DNA of 64,000 nucleotides from Isoetes taiwanensis (taxonomy: Eukaryota; Streptophyta; Lycopodiopsida; Isoetales; Isoetaceae). The stretch spans positions 4,997,727 to 5,061,726 of the forward strand of contig JAJEKV010000006.1 in assembly GCA_021234155.1 (NCBI GenBank), written 5' to 3'. The translations under genes and the position numbers were made by a program. The number at the start of each line of letters is the position of its first letter. Position 1 is the first letter of the stretch. Positions 44,480 through 56,511 of the stretch are shown piece after piece. The notes beneath the pieces were generated by a model. That model saw only the letters and a program-made list of their open reading frames with translations, searched no databases and was not told the DNA's origin.

Positions 44480-45010
44480 GAACTCAGAGAACGAGTAGTG
44501 TCTCATGAGTCAGCCTCTAGCTCCGAGAGGAGGCCCCTAAGATTAGTCTGCTAGAGAAATTTGATGGCACTAGATCCAAGCTTCGAGGTTTTTTTAATCA
44601 GATTCGGCTTATTCGGCTCCACCCTCACAAGTATCGCACAGATCATGAACAGGTCGGACTAGTTGGCTCTTTACTTTCTGAGCCAGATTGAGTTGGTTTG
44701 CCCACTTGCTAAAGAGTGGGGCTGCCGAATTGCGGGATTTATTTCTGAACTTGAGGCGTATTTTGGAGACACTAATTGGTAGTGCACAGCAATTACCACG
44801 CTTGACAATCTCAGACAAGGTTCTTATCCGACTTCTGAACACTTTAGGTCTAGAAATTGTTTGGCATAACGCATTCATATATTGATCCTCTGTTATTTGT
44901 AGATCGCTCGACAAATCATCAATTCCTTTGTCAGATTTTCATAATTGCGTTCTAAGTATTCATCAATTAAGAGTTCCATCTCATTTGCAACTCCTTTTTC
45001 TTCTACCTTG
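44480..45010 (+). pseudogene. Ty3/gypsy gag, broken
   Basis: The plus strand reads PKISLLEKFDGTRSKLRGFF, NQIRLIRLHPHKYRTDHEQV, GLVGSLLSEP, then in other frames LSWFAHLLK, FGDTNW and NLRQGSYPTSEHFRSRNCLA. This is the order of the gypsy capsid domain (KFDGTRxKxRGF, GxLxGxAxxWF, FGDxxR, LRQG). At least three frameshifts and several stops occur. No zinc knuckle or pol follows, so the element is truncated. Confidence 0.75.
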
Positions 45011-47539
45011 CTATTGCATGGGCAATCTTCCTACAAGATCTACAGTAGCCTTTATAGCATATAATTATCAAGGTTATAGTTCCAGTAAAAAGGATCTTTT
45101 GCACTAATTGTTTGTATGTAACTGATATCTAGGAGAGTATAGCATAGCTTTTGAGATTTAGTCCATGATTCAGTCATGGAGAAAATCCTCCAACAAATAT
45201 ATATCTTGTTGGCTTGTTTGATATGGTGTTAATATCCACATCATCTCCCTTTTTGTAGAAAGACTATGTCCTCATTGTAAACTAGGCATGAGTCACCAAA
45301 TATTAGCAATTTGAACACCACCTAAGATCCAACATTCTGGACGTGTTATCTCTCTATAAGAGTGGTATAACAATCTTGCTCAAAAAATATGAGCATATAT
45401 TGGACTTTAGTGACCATATTGAGAGTGCTCTAATTTCATGACATGTTAGGCTTCTTCTCACATTATATCTGGAGTGTTGGCAAGGAACATTCCAAGTTTT
45501 CAAGAAGGATATGCCTGTACCAGAAATGAACCAATGTGGCAATCTAGCAGGATCATAGTCTCAGAAATCTATTGTTTAAATTTGGTTTTTTCGATCTAGA
45601 GGAAAACTTTTTGATTTTTTTTAAGTTAGTTTTCCAAGGTTATGGGATTTTTTTGTTGGCGGAAAACTTTCACGGTGTTCCAAAATTCAAGCCTTGGCCT
45701 TTACCACGAAATTCAATATGGGGGCTCTTATCCATCCCCAATTTTTGGCAGCATGAGCTCGACATGGAAGATCTGAGCTATGATTTCGGCATGGAAGACA
45801 CGTCTAGCTAGAAGCAAGTTGGCATTACAATACAAGCCATTATAGCCCTAACTGTGATCGGCGTAGATGGTTCTGACCTTCAGACATGATGAACCCTTTT
45901 GTGGTTATCTGGGTTCGGATTCTTTGAGGATTCTTTGAGGCCAGGTAAAAGAACAAAGGTCGTTGTGCCATATTTGTGCAACAAAGTGGGCATAATTTTG
46001 TTGCAAAGACCTGAATCTTCAGTGTTAAGCTGTGCAAGAGATGTGCTTAAGACGTGCTTCTATGGCTGAACGGCTTCTTCGTTGCAGAGACTTCAATCTT
46101 CAGTGTTTCGTTGATAAGACATGCTTTTTGTTATCTTGATCTGCTTTGGATGCTCTGTTGCTTTGGCTGGCAGAGTTGTGCACAGATAGGCACATCTACA
46201 CCTCTATAAAAAATTTTGCAGGGTTGCCTCGAGGAAGAATTGACAGTGTGTCAAAATTGAAATGCAAAGCCGTGCAGTGTGCAGTAACCATTGTTTCTTT
46301 GCCGCCCAGTTGAGATGTTCTTAGACCATTTCTGATGCCTATCATGCAGACATCTAACATGGCTGCTTATGAATGTCCATGTTTCTGATGCTAAGAAGTT
46401 TCTTAGTCCATGTTTATGATGTTTAGATGGACTACAACAGTTTATAATGGACAATGGCATCTAGGATGCTATTGATTTTTTTATGTCTTGAAGTCTTAGA
46501 TATAAGACGTTAAGATAGCAGTTTGTCTTTGATGCATCTATTTCAGGCTGCGTGCCAGTTCAAATTCCCTATTTAATCTTCCTCAACTTATCGGTTTCTG
46601 TTAGCTGGCTTTGTTAGAGCGAGAAGCTAAGATGAGATTTATTCATTCATGTTTTGTATTATACATCTAATAATACTAGAATTCAATATTTTGAACTAGC
46701 TCAAGCATTTTGCTATTTCCTTGACAAATTAGTTCTTTCTTTTAAAGTAAGATATGTTGATCAGTTTCTTTGCTTCTTTTGCAAGATCAAGCTGTGGGCA
46801 AGATCTGTTTGGAACATGGTCGTTATTATAATCCTTGTTTGAAGTCAAATACGATATTGGCTTAGAGTCCAAGCATGCTTGGAGGAAGATAAGGTGAGGT
46901 AGGATAGCATATGAAATAGATGGCTTTCACTTCTTCACGTCTATACAATCTTCTGGCTTTTTATAGTATTTGTTATGGGTTTTCAATCTTCTAATTAGTT
47001 TACTAAAAGCTAAGATCAAGTGTTCATAGATCCAGATGCTTTCTTTTGGAGTGCAGCAAGTCATTGAAGCTTGCTTCTGGGCTGGTATATTTTGCTGTTT
47101 TTTTTCTACAATTGGATTTGGCTCTTGAGTTCACGCTTCATGGTATGGTTTGTATTATTTCAACCTATTGTAGGAAAACGTTTCAACTTCATTCTTTTCA
47201 AATTTAATGACTATGTATTTCAGAATGCTAAGAGCATAAGTCTGTCTTGCATCTCTAACAGCTATTTTATGTCTATCGCAGGTCTAAAATATGTGAAGTT
47301 CTGATGTTTGGACTGGTGCATTTACTCATATAACAACATTCTCAAAATTTATTTTGCAAGTTACTAGGATGCTATCACTTTATCCTATGGGAATGTAAAC
47401 CAAGTAATATAGACGTTAGTCTAATAGTTCTCTCTCCGTATGCATTTTGATATTGTACAAAATTTTGACAGCCTGTTGTTTTCAGAAAACGGATCAACTA
47501 ACTGGAGTACTTGATTCCTATCAAAGTTATGCCTAATGC
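45011..47539. other. Gene-free stretch, nothing recognised
   Basis: 2.5 kb of AT-rich sequence with only short isolated frames. No retrotransposon domain, RNA gene or element terminus was recognised on either strand. Confidence 0.45.
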
Positions 47540-47940
47540 AACCATGCCTATGCATACATTTAACTACATGGACCATAACATTTGACACTAACATGGCTAC
47601 TTTCGCACCAAATTAAATCGTGTGACTTCTTCCTAAAAGCCATGTTTACAACTTGATGCCTCACAATAGTAGAACTGTACTTCCCCGACAATGCCAGTAA
47701 CTATAGTTTCGCCCAATGGATTTGTGGCTTTAGTTGCGTTGTACAAAAATCCAACCATGCCTATGCATACATTTAACTACAAGGACCATAACATTCGCAC
47801 AAAATTAAATCGTGCGACTTCTTCCTAAAAACCATGTTTATAACTTGATGCCTCACAATAGTAGAACCGTAATTCTGTACGACAATGCCAGTAATTATAG
47901 TTTGCCCAATGGATTTGTGGCTTCAGTTGCGTTGTACAAA
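47540..47940 (+). repeat. About 200-bp tandem duplication
   Basis: Two adjacent units share CAACCATGCCTATGCATACA, CGACTTCTTCCTAAAAACC and CCCAATGGATTTGTGGCTT, and each ends in GTTGCGTTGTACAAA. The second unit lacks about 15 bp of the first. They lie about 300 bp upstream of the Helitron-like terminus at 48,244. Confidence 0.85.
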
Positions 47941-48215
47941 GTTGAGTTATCATGTGGATCCCATAACTTCATGGTACGTTGAAAAAGAAGTTATCCAGTA
48001 GCCTTGGATCACATTGTGTAATAGACATAAACCATTTCCACCTAACGGATTATTTCCATAAAAACTAAAATCTGCATAGGTCAACATACCATTTGTTGAT
48101 CCATACACCTAGATTTGCTGACGAACCTTTATTATCTGCACTTCGTTTTTCTCGAACGACATATATATTTCTAATTTCACCACCATTTCTAGAGTTTATC
48201 ACAAATTGTATTTAT

Positions 48216-48244
48216 GCTCGGCAATGCCGGGCACCCCTTGCTAG
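48216..48244 (+). mobile_element. Helitron-like 3' terminus
   Basis: A hairpin GCTCGGCA-A-TGCCGGGC (8-bp arms with one G.T/mismatch position) is followed by 8 bases and CTAG, with T as the next base. This is the Helitron 3' signature (hairpin, CTRR, insertion 5' of T). The sequence resembles the minus-strand terminus at 15,421-15,448, so both may be one family. The element body would lie to the left; its 5' TC end was not found and no Rep/helicase is present. Confidence 0.45.
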
Positions 48245-48792
48245 TAGTACTTAAAACATATTTACTTAGATTGCATAATTAGTCCTAAGTTTCTATTGAA
48301 CTTAACCCTATGGCCTTGGATTCAATATTTTAAAACCATCGATAATTGATATGTTCAAGAGGGGCACAAGATCGGCACTTATAGTGTTTGCTTTTCTCTA
48401 TGATGTTTGAAGATCTTTGGTAAGACCAATATATAAATTAATGAAATAATATGTGAGTTACATACTAGATAAAGAGAAGAAAAACAATGGAGAACCTAGC
48501 ATGTAGTTAAGACTCACATAACACAACCTCGGAGTTTGATATCCTCAAATGCATTCTCATAAAAATTGAGGAAACATCAAACTAATTACAAAGCTAAGAT
48601 GGGAGGTAGTTTTCCACGATTGTGTGGATGTCTTATTTGACTTGAAATTATCCTACTATAACACACATATCTTTTTTGAAATTTAACTTTTATTGAGACG
48701 AGACACTAATGTGTCTATGGGCCAAGCGCATTTCAAGACTAATCCATCTCCAATGCAGAGAGTGGCAATAAAATTCCCTTAACATTAGAGTA

Positions 48793-49450
48793 GTCCCATG
48801 ATGGACCCGAAATGGTCCATTTGCAGTGTTCACTTTAAAATTCGTATAAAATCAATGGCAAAAAATCTATTCGAACCCTTCCTAGAATTTTATATATAAC
48901 AGTCATGCTCCACTAGAGAAATAATATATACCTCCATTCTTGGAAGTTATGCTCTAGCAAACTCAGGGGGGATCAAGTACCAAAAGGTTCATGTTTAAAC
49001 AAAATCAAACTGTCTCGCCCAAATGATTTTTTTCAAATTTTCTTATTACTATAATATGTTTCGATACGAGATAGAGAAAAAAACACAAAAAAACAGATAT
49101 CAATCCGAAGTCTTTGAAGAAAGATAGGGCTATTCAAACATGACAGGGTCAAAACTGCTTTCTGGCAACTCAAAACCAATTATGGTTCCCAGAAGGCAGT
49201 TGTAGTTTAATAATAGAGTTGTCCCATGATGGACCAAAAATGGTCCATTTGTAGTGTTCACTTTAAAATTCGTATAAAATCAATGGCACAAAATCTATTT
49301 GAGCCCTTCCTAGGAGTTCATATATGGCAGTCATACTCTACTAGAAAAATATCTAAAAATATATACACCTCCATTCTTGTAAGTTATGCTCTAACAAACT
49401 CAGGGGGGTCAAGTACGAAAAGGTTCATGTTTAAATAAAGTAAAACTGTT
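48793..49450 (+). repeat. 428-bp tandem repeat containing an ATGGACC...GGTCCAT palindrome
   Basis: GTCCCATGATGGACC starts at 48,793 and again at 49,221. Both copies continue AATGGTCCATTTG, then AGTGTTCACTTTAAAATTCG and TATAAAATCAATGGCA, and further through CCTCCATTCTTG and GCTCTA(A/G)CAAACTCAGGGG. Each unit carries the hairpin ATGGACC-NNNNNN-GGTCCAT. Related palindromes recur singly at about 50,128, 50,502 and 51,631. Confidence 0.85.
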
Positions 49451-51731
49451 TCAACAAAAAGATTTTTTCAAATTTTTTGATTACCATGATATTTTTCTAC
49501 ACGAGACAGAGAAAAAGACACAAAAAACCACATGTCAATCCGAAGGCAGTTGTAGTTTAAATACAACAATTTTTACAATGAAATGCATTTTGAGTTAATA
49601 TTTAATATATAAGCAATTGACAAGTTCCTCCATCTCATAAAAATATGGCTGGCCTTGAGTTTGATATTTGAGCTTTCATTTTGTATCTCAATTTTAGGGA
49701 ATTTGTAATAATGATTAATATTTCCGCATATAGAGCAAAAATTACACTATGATGTCCTCCAAAAAATCATAGTATGAAAGTTCAAAATGATATGAAACCA
49801 ATGCAAAAACAAGCTCATTAAAAACGCAAAAGACATGGTCACAAGAAATCAAGAAAGGTTTCTATACCTGAGCCCATTACTGGTTCACAACGAGTAATTG
49901 AGAATATTTGTTGAGCATAACCTTGAGATTTGGATTTATCTTTACAGCATTAACTTCAAATATGTCTTCTATATTTATTCTAGATTTATGCCTCGAGATG
50001 TGACTTTGAAACGTCACACTCTCAAAATGTTCCATTTTATAAAATCAATGCAAAAAAGTTTTAAAGAAAAATATGAAAGTTTATGACCATAAAAAGTTAA
50101 GTTACACTGCTATGTGCAGTTCCACTGTAGACCATTATTGGTCCACAGGACTGGAAGTTTAAATTTTTTTTTTTTTTTTTATTGAAAGCTTAGGAAGTTT
50201 AAAAATTAATAGAGGCAACATCTTAATCAATTTTGATTCCAACTTTGGAATAGAGATTATGCGTACAGTTCTCTATAGGATAAAATTGGTTGGTTAGACG
50301 AGCTTGCATAATTTGAGGGCAATGTTTAAGCACAAACAACTGTGAATTTATGGGGTACTTATTCATCAATTGAATCTACATGGACTTCCACTCACACCTT
50401 TTAGAAATTATATTATTAAATATAAGAAACCATGGTATTATTATAGGGACAAACTGGATAGGGCTAGGGAGAGATATATGCTCTATACAATTGGTCTAGT
50501 TATGGACCATAAATGGTCCATGCTTAATTATATTCGTATCTTCCAAATAATACATTATTTTAATATTAAAATTGAGAGTTATATTGCAAAGAAGGCCCGC
50601 ATTCATGAAAAATATAGTGTACATGAAAGATGATCTACATGTAACATTATCCTACTAAAACTCCAATGCTTTGATCTTGAGCAGCAATAGATATATCAGT
50701 TTTATACTAGTAAGAAATGACTATGTTTCTCCATCTTTTCTTGCAAGAAGGCCACACAACCTACATAGTGGACCTATATATATGTTCCTTGTCATGTTAT
50801 TGAACCATTTGGAAGGTTTATTTGGAGAAATGTAGCGTGTTCTCTACAAAGCTGAGAAAGACACATCAAAGGTCATGTGGATTGATTCTCATAGTTAAGA
50901 CTTCAAGATCTTCACTTTCATTCATCAATAAACATCACTAGCTATACAAATGCTCAGTCTTTAGCCATAATTTTGAAATTAACTCAAATTTTTAACCTCT
51001 AATGTGTTAATTCTGTGGCCGTACATCATCTTTAAATCTAGTTAATTGCATGGTTAAACTCTAATTACACTATATGCAAGTTGATAGAGTAATTTTCTAT
51101 GTAGATATAAGTAGAATGCATCGTTCATTACCCTCGTGATACTTATAGATGGTGATTTTGGAGGACACTACAAAAAAACATGACATCGTACTTCATATAG
51201 TTTAAAACTCATGGCCACAAGAATTAAGCCAAAACTTGTAATAATAAGAGAAAAATAATTCTTAAATCGTAAGCAGCATTTTTTAACAAAATGGGGCTTG
51301 GCGACTTCCACGGATGTTAGATGATAGCAACCAAAGCTGAAAACATACAAATCAATGTGTCCTATCATAGATAGGCAAGCACTTCCAATTTTAACAAGGT
51401 TTAGGTCTGCTTATGGTAGGAAAACTCAAGAATGCAGTTCTGGACTGTTGCAAAAACTGTCAAATTCTCTAAAATTTGGACAATCACCACAACATATAGA
51501 TGAGTTCATTGATCATGAGATTCTTCAAGATCATTAAGAATCAAGTAAAGATTGATATGACAGTGATATATTGTGAAATTGAAACCTCTATTCTCATATA
51601 TAATGGTTTAGTGGCAGTGGTTCAACTGAATCAATTCTGGTCCATGGATCAGGAATGATCCCCAGGACAACTCTAGTGTTAAATACAATAACTTTTACAA
51701 GGAAATACATTTTGAGATAATATTTGACATA
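49451..51731. other. Gene-free repeat-rich stretch
   Basis: No gene is recognised. A block at 49,553-49,612 (TAAATACAACAATTTTTACA ... TTTTGAGTTAATATTTAATA) recurs in direct orientation at 51,676-51,731. Together with the scattered GGACC/GGTCC palindromes this suggests one older repeat family fills the region. Confidence 0.45.
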
Positions 51732-52290
51732 TAGAATAGAATAGAATAGAATAGAATAGAATAGAATAGAATAGAATAGAATAGAATAGAATAGAGGTTT
51801 TATCGTCCACGGAGACCAATTGGCCTATGGGACCCAAACAGGAGGTGCAACAAGCGTATTACTATCCGGGTTAAAAAAAACCCCCTCCCTGTCCCGAAGG
51901 GTTGTTTGGGGGAAAAACTGTGACAGGAATAGGATTACTGTCAAACTGTACAAATACAATTTCAAATATATATCATGGGGGATAGAAATATGTACATGTA
52001 TCAGGTAAGTGCCCGAGGACCGAGCTGATCTCGGCGATCCATGATCTCTTGAAGATATGATCCAAACCTCCATATCGAGCTCATGCTCATCATCTCATGC
52101 AGGGGCTGGCCAGGATGGACCAGCTCAGCATAGCGTATTCGAATGTCATCATATGCCAGACAACTTTGAAGGGTGTGGCATTTGTCTTCCACAGCTCCAA
52201 CCTGGTAGCATTGACAAAGGCTCTCCTGACGCGGCTCCCCAATTCATCTCCCCGTCTCAATCCAGAGATGATGTGCACCTATGCAGTAGA
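51732..52290 (-). mobile_element. TTCTA-tailed LINE with ORF2 C-terminus (copy 4)
   Basis: Read on the minus strand from 52,290: a frame with CLAYDDIRIRYAEL and WRFGSYLQEIMDRRDQL (stop at about 52,001) has the form of a LINE ORF2 C-terminus after the zinc finger. About 200 bp of 3' UTR follow with the CCC/GGG hairpin (about 51,870-51,910), AGTAATACGCTTGTTGC, CCCATAGGCCAATTGG and TCTCCGTGGACG, then about 12 TTCTA units (51,795 down to 51,732). This copy ties the conserved 3' end to a LINE protein. It is cut at 52,290 by the LTR retrotransposon. Confidence 0.65.
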
Positions 52291-53920
52291 TGTGACGCTC
52301 CCTGAATATATACGACCCCCGGCCGTATACATACGGGGACTTTCCTCTCCCATGGCGACCATCTCGCCGTGAGCAGGGCCCTCCGTCTGACCCGGGCCAT
52401 CTACTTAGAGATGCTCGAGTGAAGGGCACGGAGATGTCATTCGGCCCACGCCTTCAATGGGCTCCTACGTCGCGGAAGCATGAATACAAGGGTTAGCACA
52501 CAGCATAAATCATATATAAATAACCACCACGAAGGGTGGCGCATCCATCCCAATACCAACGGCAGAGAATATGCATCTAAACTTAGGGAAACACCCCAAA
52601 CCTCAGGTTCTACCCCGGCTCAGACTCCAGTGAGGGTCGACTGACGGCTAGGTCTCAAGAGTTTAGCAGACCGAGTCTTGGCATGGCGTTGGCTGGCATA
52701 GAACATCGGCTAGGGTTGTCCACTCCATCCGCCCCTCCTGTGCACACTTTGCAGATGGGTCGATTCATGCTATGGCTTTGCTATAGCCTTCCCAGAGACG
52801 CAGAACTCGGTGTATCACCCTTTTGAGTCTACTCCGGGGTTCATGACACCCCTCGTCCGATGAGGCGGTCGGGAAGCATCCCCTTCCAGGGATCCGCGGT
52901 GGTTCCATGGGTGAGCTAGAGAATACGTGCGCATCGGCAACCCCCGCATCCGTACCCAACTTACTCACTCTAAATCTACTCAAAGTGCAAGATGCTCCAT
53001 ACGGATCATACCTCTACACCCAGGGAGTGTCAGACCCATACCCGGCCCTCTCCGTGACCCACTATCGTGCCTAGCCCCACCCTTTGTAGGGAGTCTCGGG
53101 GAGCCTTTTATGTTCGTGCAAGACCCCACCCCCCCACTTCACCACTGCGTCCCTTCTCTGGTGCTAAGCCAGACCATAGTATCTACGACCCGGTGGTCTC
53201 TTGTACACAGGCCGCATCTAATGGGAATATTACAGGGCTCTATCTAGGAACATACTATCATATATGAGCTCGGAGGGTCTCTACCCCCTTTAAACCCCTG
53301 TTTAACGGAAACTACCCAAATACTTCATAGATACATCAATCATTTCTTAACAGAGCACCATTCATAATTGAAATGTAATCCTACTTACCAGAGAAGGGTT
53401 AATTTCAACAAAGGCAATCAGAAAAGAGAGTATTGAAGTACTATCCTACAATTCACAAGCTAAACTACTACTAACCCGTGTTTCGGCTGGAACCATTATC
53501 GTGGGGTGCTTCCATAGTGTTGTAACTTGGGTGGCAGCGACAGCTAGTGATTGTTTAGTGATTTGGTGAAGTCAGCAACAGTTCTTGGGCGCTCAACTGC
53601 TCCTTGGGCGCTCTGCTGGTTCGATTATGGTTGATATGGGGGTGGTGATCCACCTTAATGGATCCAATTAGTAATCACCATGCTGGCCAATCGAGTTTGG
53701 CCAAGGGGCGCCTTCCTAAACCATAACTAGCTTAATTGTCCTTTTTAATTATTAATTTCCTTAAACATATGTTATTATCCTTAATGATTTAATTAACATA
53801 GCTAATTAAATCCCTTTTAGGTCAACCCTCTAGGTTACCATACCCCATGGTGGCGTATCTATACTAGGTGACGTGTCAATATATTTATACGTATACCGTA
53901 TAAATACTTGGAACGTCACA
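52291..53920 (-). mobile_element. 3' LTR (1,630 bp)
   Basis: Its termini are TGTGACG at 52,291 and CGTCACA at 53,920, inverted 7-mers with the standard TG...CA ends. The first 164 bases are repeated at 63,837-64,000. On the element strand the LTR starts next to the polypurine tract. TATAAATA-type boxes occur within about 50 bases of the element-strand start (plus-strand 53,875-53,905). Confidence 0.92.
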
Positions 53921-53933
53921 TTCTCCCCTCCTT
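53921..53933 (-). other. Polypurine tract
   Basis: The plus strand TTCTCCCCTCCTT directly abuts the LTR terminus. On the element strand it reads AAGGAGGGGAGAA followed by TGTGACG, the expected plus-strand primer for reverse transcription. Confidence 0.92.
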
Positions 53934-54513
53934 AGAACTAATGCTGTCCTCAGTATTGGGTTAGATAGAAATATAGGATATGACATTATGAAGGAAGGTA
54001 CTTCCTTATTTCCGAAGGTAATATATTGAAAAGTTTAAGGTTGAAAACAGTTTAAGCACCGAGGTGCATTTCACATGATCATCATAATCAAATAGTTCAA
54101 AGACCGTGGTCCAATATCAAAATCCGAGTAACAAGAAAACAAGACATGTAGACAGAATAAAACTGAAGAGTTCGGGCCATCAGTAACCCTCTAACATGGG
54201 CAGGTCACGTACTGCTCACTGGCCTGCACATGTCAGTATATCAGTATATATAATTAGATTGTGGTTGAAGGGACCACCCCCTTGTAATAAATAAAAGAAA
54301 ACTCTATCTACCAGGGAACCTATCATGTCTATGGTTTGCAATTCATTGCAGCATAGGGAATGGTGAAGTTCCCATTGTAGCCGAAATGAACGCGGCCTAT
54401 CAACTATATGCTCTCCAAACAAGTCGTGGTCATGTCAACATTGGCAATACACCACGTTCTAGAGAACACAAAGGTGATCTCATCATCGGTAACTATTATT
54501 ATTTATGATGCAT
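53934..54513 (-). other. 3' untranslated region of the element
   Basis: Between the integrase stop and the polypurine tract. No coding similarity is recognised on either strand. Confidence 0.6.
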
Positions 54514-55236
54514 CTACCCCTCAAGAGTGCTACTCTTGGCAATCAAGCTTCCAAGCTTACCGCGGGCTGCGGGGTTGATAGCATCGTTGATGGTGCAGCC
54601 CTGAGATTCCCGCATGAAGTCCGGATAGTGCTTCTCAAGGTCTATCTTCATAACCCAAGTAGCATCCTCAACTGGTAAGTGCTTCCACTTAACCAAGTAT
54701 TGCAACATTTGAGTCCTTCTGGTTTGTTTATAAGTTCGATCAAGAAGAGCTTCAGGCACTATCTCCAGCTGCTCCTCTGTCATTTCGAGGAGGGTTGGGG
54801 TGTCCAAAACCTCCTCTGGATCAGGGGTGTGTTGTTTCAGAAGACTCACGTGAAAGACCTTGTGGATCTTCAAGCGGGGCGGCAAATCCAAGCGATATGC
54901 CTGCTCTCCAACACGTTCAATAATTTTGAATGGTCCAGCCCATCTGGCTGCCAACTTCTTGCAGTTGCCAATCTTAAGCTTGGCTTGTTTTACCTTGATC
55001 TTAAGCCAAACTGATTCACCCACCTAGAAAATGCGTGGGGTCCTGTGCTTATCGGCTACACTCTTCTGACGACTGCGTGCAACTAATAAGTACCCACGAA
55101 CTTCTTCGACCAGAGCTTGCATCTCCAAGAGAAGTTGTTGAGAAACCTCCACTTTAGAAACGGGGTTATGCCACGTGTCTGGAGTAAGACATTAATAACC
55201 ATAATTTATCATAAAGGGAGACATTCTGGAAGACTC
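54514..55236 (-). pseudogene. Integrase C-terminus with chromodomain
   Basis: After a stop at about 55,024 the frame reads VGESVWLKIKVKQAKLK, then WAGPFKIIERVGEQAYRLDL, FHVSLLKQHTPDPEEVLDTP (the GPF/Y-like integrase tail), and a chromodomain: EALLDRTYKQTRRTQMLQYL, VKWKHLPVEDATWV and LEKHYPDF. Chromodomains of chromovirus integrases are thought to steer integration by reading histone H3 methylation. The aromatic cage is only partly canonical (Y and W present). Upstream, 55,027-55,236 is readable but contains stops. Confidence 0.88.
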
Positions 55237-55689
55237 CTATTTCATGCTGTTGTAGGCAAACTCGACCAGATAAATATAGTCAGCCCATTGTGATTGCTTA
55301 CTCCACACATAACTTCTTAGCATATCCTCTATAATGCGATTGGTACGCTCGGTCTGACCATCTGTTTGAGGATGATATGCAGTACTCATTGCAAGCTTGG
55401 TCTGGATGGTGGCAAAGAAATCTTTCCAGAATGCGCTTACGAATTTGGGACCCCTGTCGGATATAATGACTCGTGGCATTCCGTGTGACCTGAAGATCTC
55501 CTTGGCAAAAAGCAGAGCAGTATCAAAGGCTATATCCGTGGTACGACATGGCAAGAAATGAGCCATTTTCGACAATTTGTCGACCACTACCATTAAGGCA
55601 TCGTATCCACAGAGAGTACGTGGAAGGGCCACAATGAAATCCATGGTTATCACTTCCCATTTGGCGTTGGGCACATCCAGAGGTTGCAA
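55237..55689 (-). pseudogene. Integrase catalytic core
   Basis: The DDE triad is legible: ITMDFIVALP (first D), IISDRGPKF (second D) and YHPQTDGQTERTNR (E). The block runs without interruption for 150 codons. It is separated from the zinc-binding domain upstream by a TAG (LRIPGE preceded by a stop) and ends at a stop after FAYNSMK. The core itself looks intact, but the polyprotein as a whole is not. Confidence 0.9.
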
Positions 55690-55707
55690 CTCGCCGGGAA
55701 TTCTTAA

Positions 55708-56472
55708 CTACTCAGCTTTGGTTTGCTGACACACCTGACACTGCTTAATGTATCTGGCAATGTCCTTTTTCATCGAAGGCCAGAAATAGCTGGATCGAAT
55801 CTTAAAGTAGGTCTTCATAAACCCTGCATGTCCAGCTATAGGGCTGTTGTGTGTGTCGTGGAGGATCAGCTTACGCACTCCGGAGGTCTCAGGCACACAC
55901 AACTTATCTTTGTAATATAACAAGTTGCCCTCTTTCTTATACGCACGAAAGGCTTCCCGCTCCTTATCCGTGCGAGCTTCCTTAGCCAAACTATCCCAAA
56001 CTTCAGAGAACTCAGGATCCGTGGCCAAGGTCGGCTCTATCTGTTTGCCAAACTCACTGGTGAGTGTAGAGATTACATTACAATGGGTTTGGGTTATCAA
56101 AGGATGGCGTGATAAAGCATCCGCAACTACATTGTGCTTTCCGGGTTTATACATAATCTCAAAATCATATTCCTCCAGAAATTCCATCCATCTTCTCTGA
56201 CGGAGATTGAGATTTGGCTGGGTGGATAAATAACGGAGACTTTGATGATCCGTATCCAACTGGAATCTTCTACCAAGAAGGTAGTGTCTCCATATCCGCA
56301 GGGCACGGACAACGGCTAACAATTCCTGATCATGGGTAGGGTAGCGCTGCTCCGTCTCATTCATTTTCTTCGAGTCATAGGCAATAACCCTTCCCTCCTG
56401 CATTAGGACTCCATCGGTGGCAATTTTACTGGCATCCGTTGCCACTAGTTTATCCTTCTCAGGATCGGGCAA
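55708..56472 (-). pseudogene. RNase H and integrase zinc-binding domain
   Basis: RNase H: LVATDASKIATDGVL (first D), EQRYPTHDQELLAVVRALRI (E), FQLDTDHQSLRYL (D), KPGKHNVVADALSR (D). About 90 residues on comes the HHCC zinc domain: LHDTHNSPIAGHAG, then CQVCQQTKAE, ending at a TAG. A nonsense codon precedes the frame at about 56,512. Confidence 0.9.
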
Positions 56473-56511
56473 TGTGAGAACTGGTGCTGACGTTAAGGCA
56501 TCTTTAAGCTG

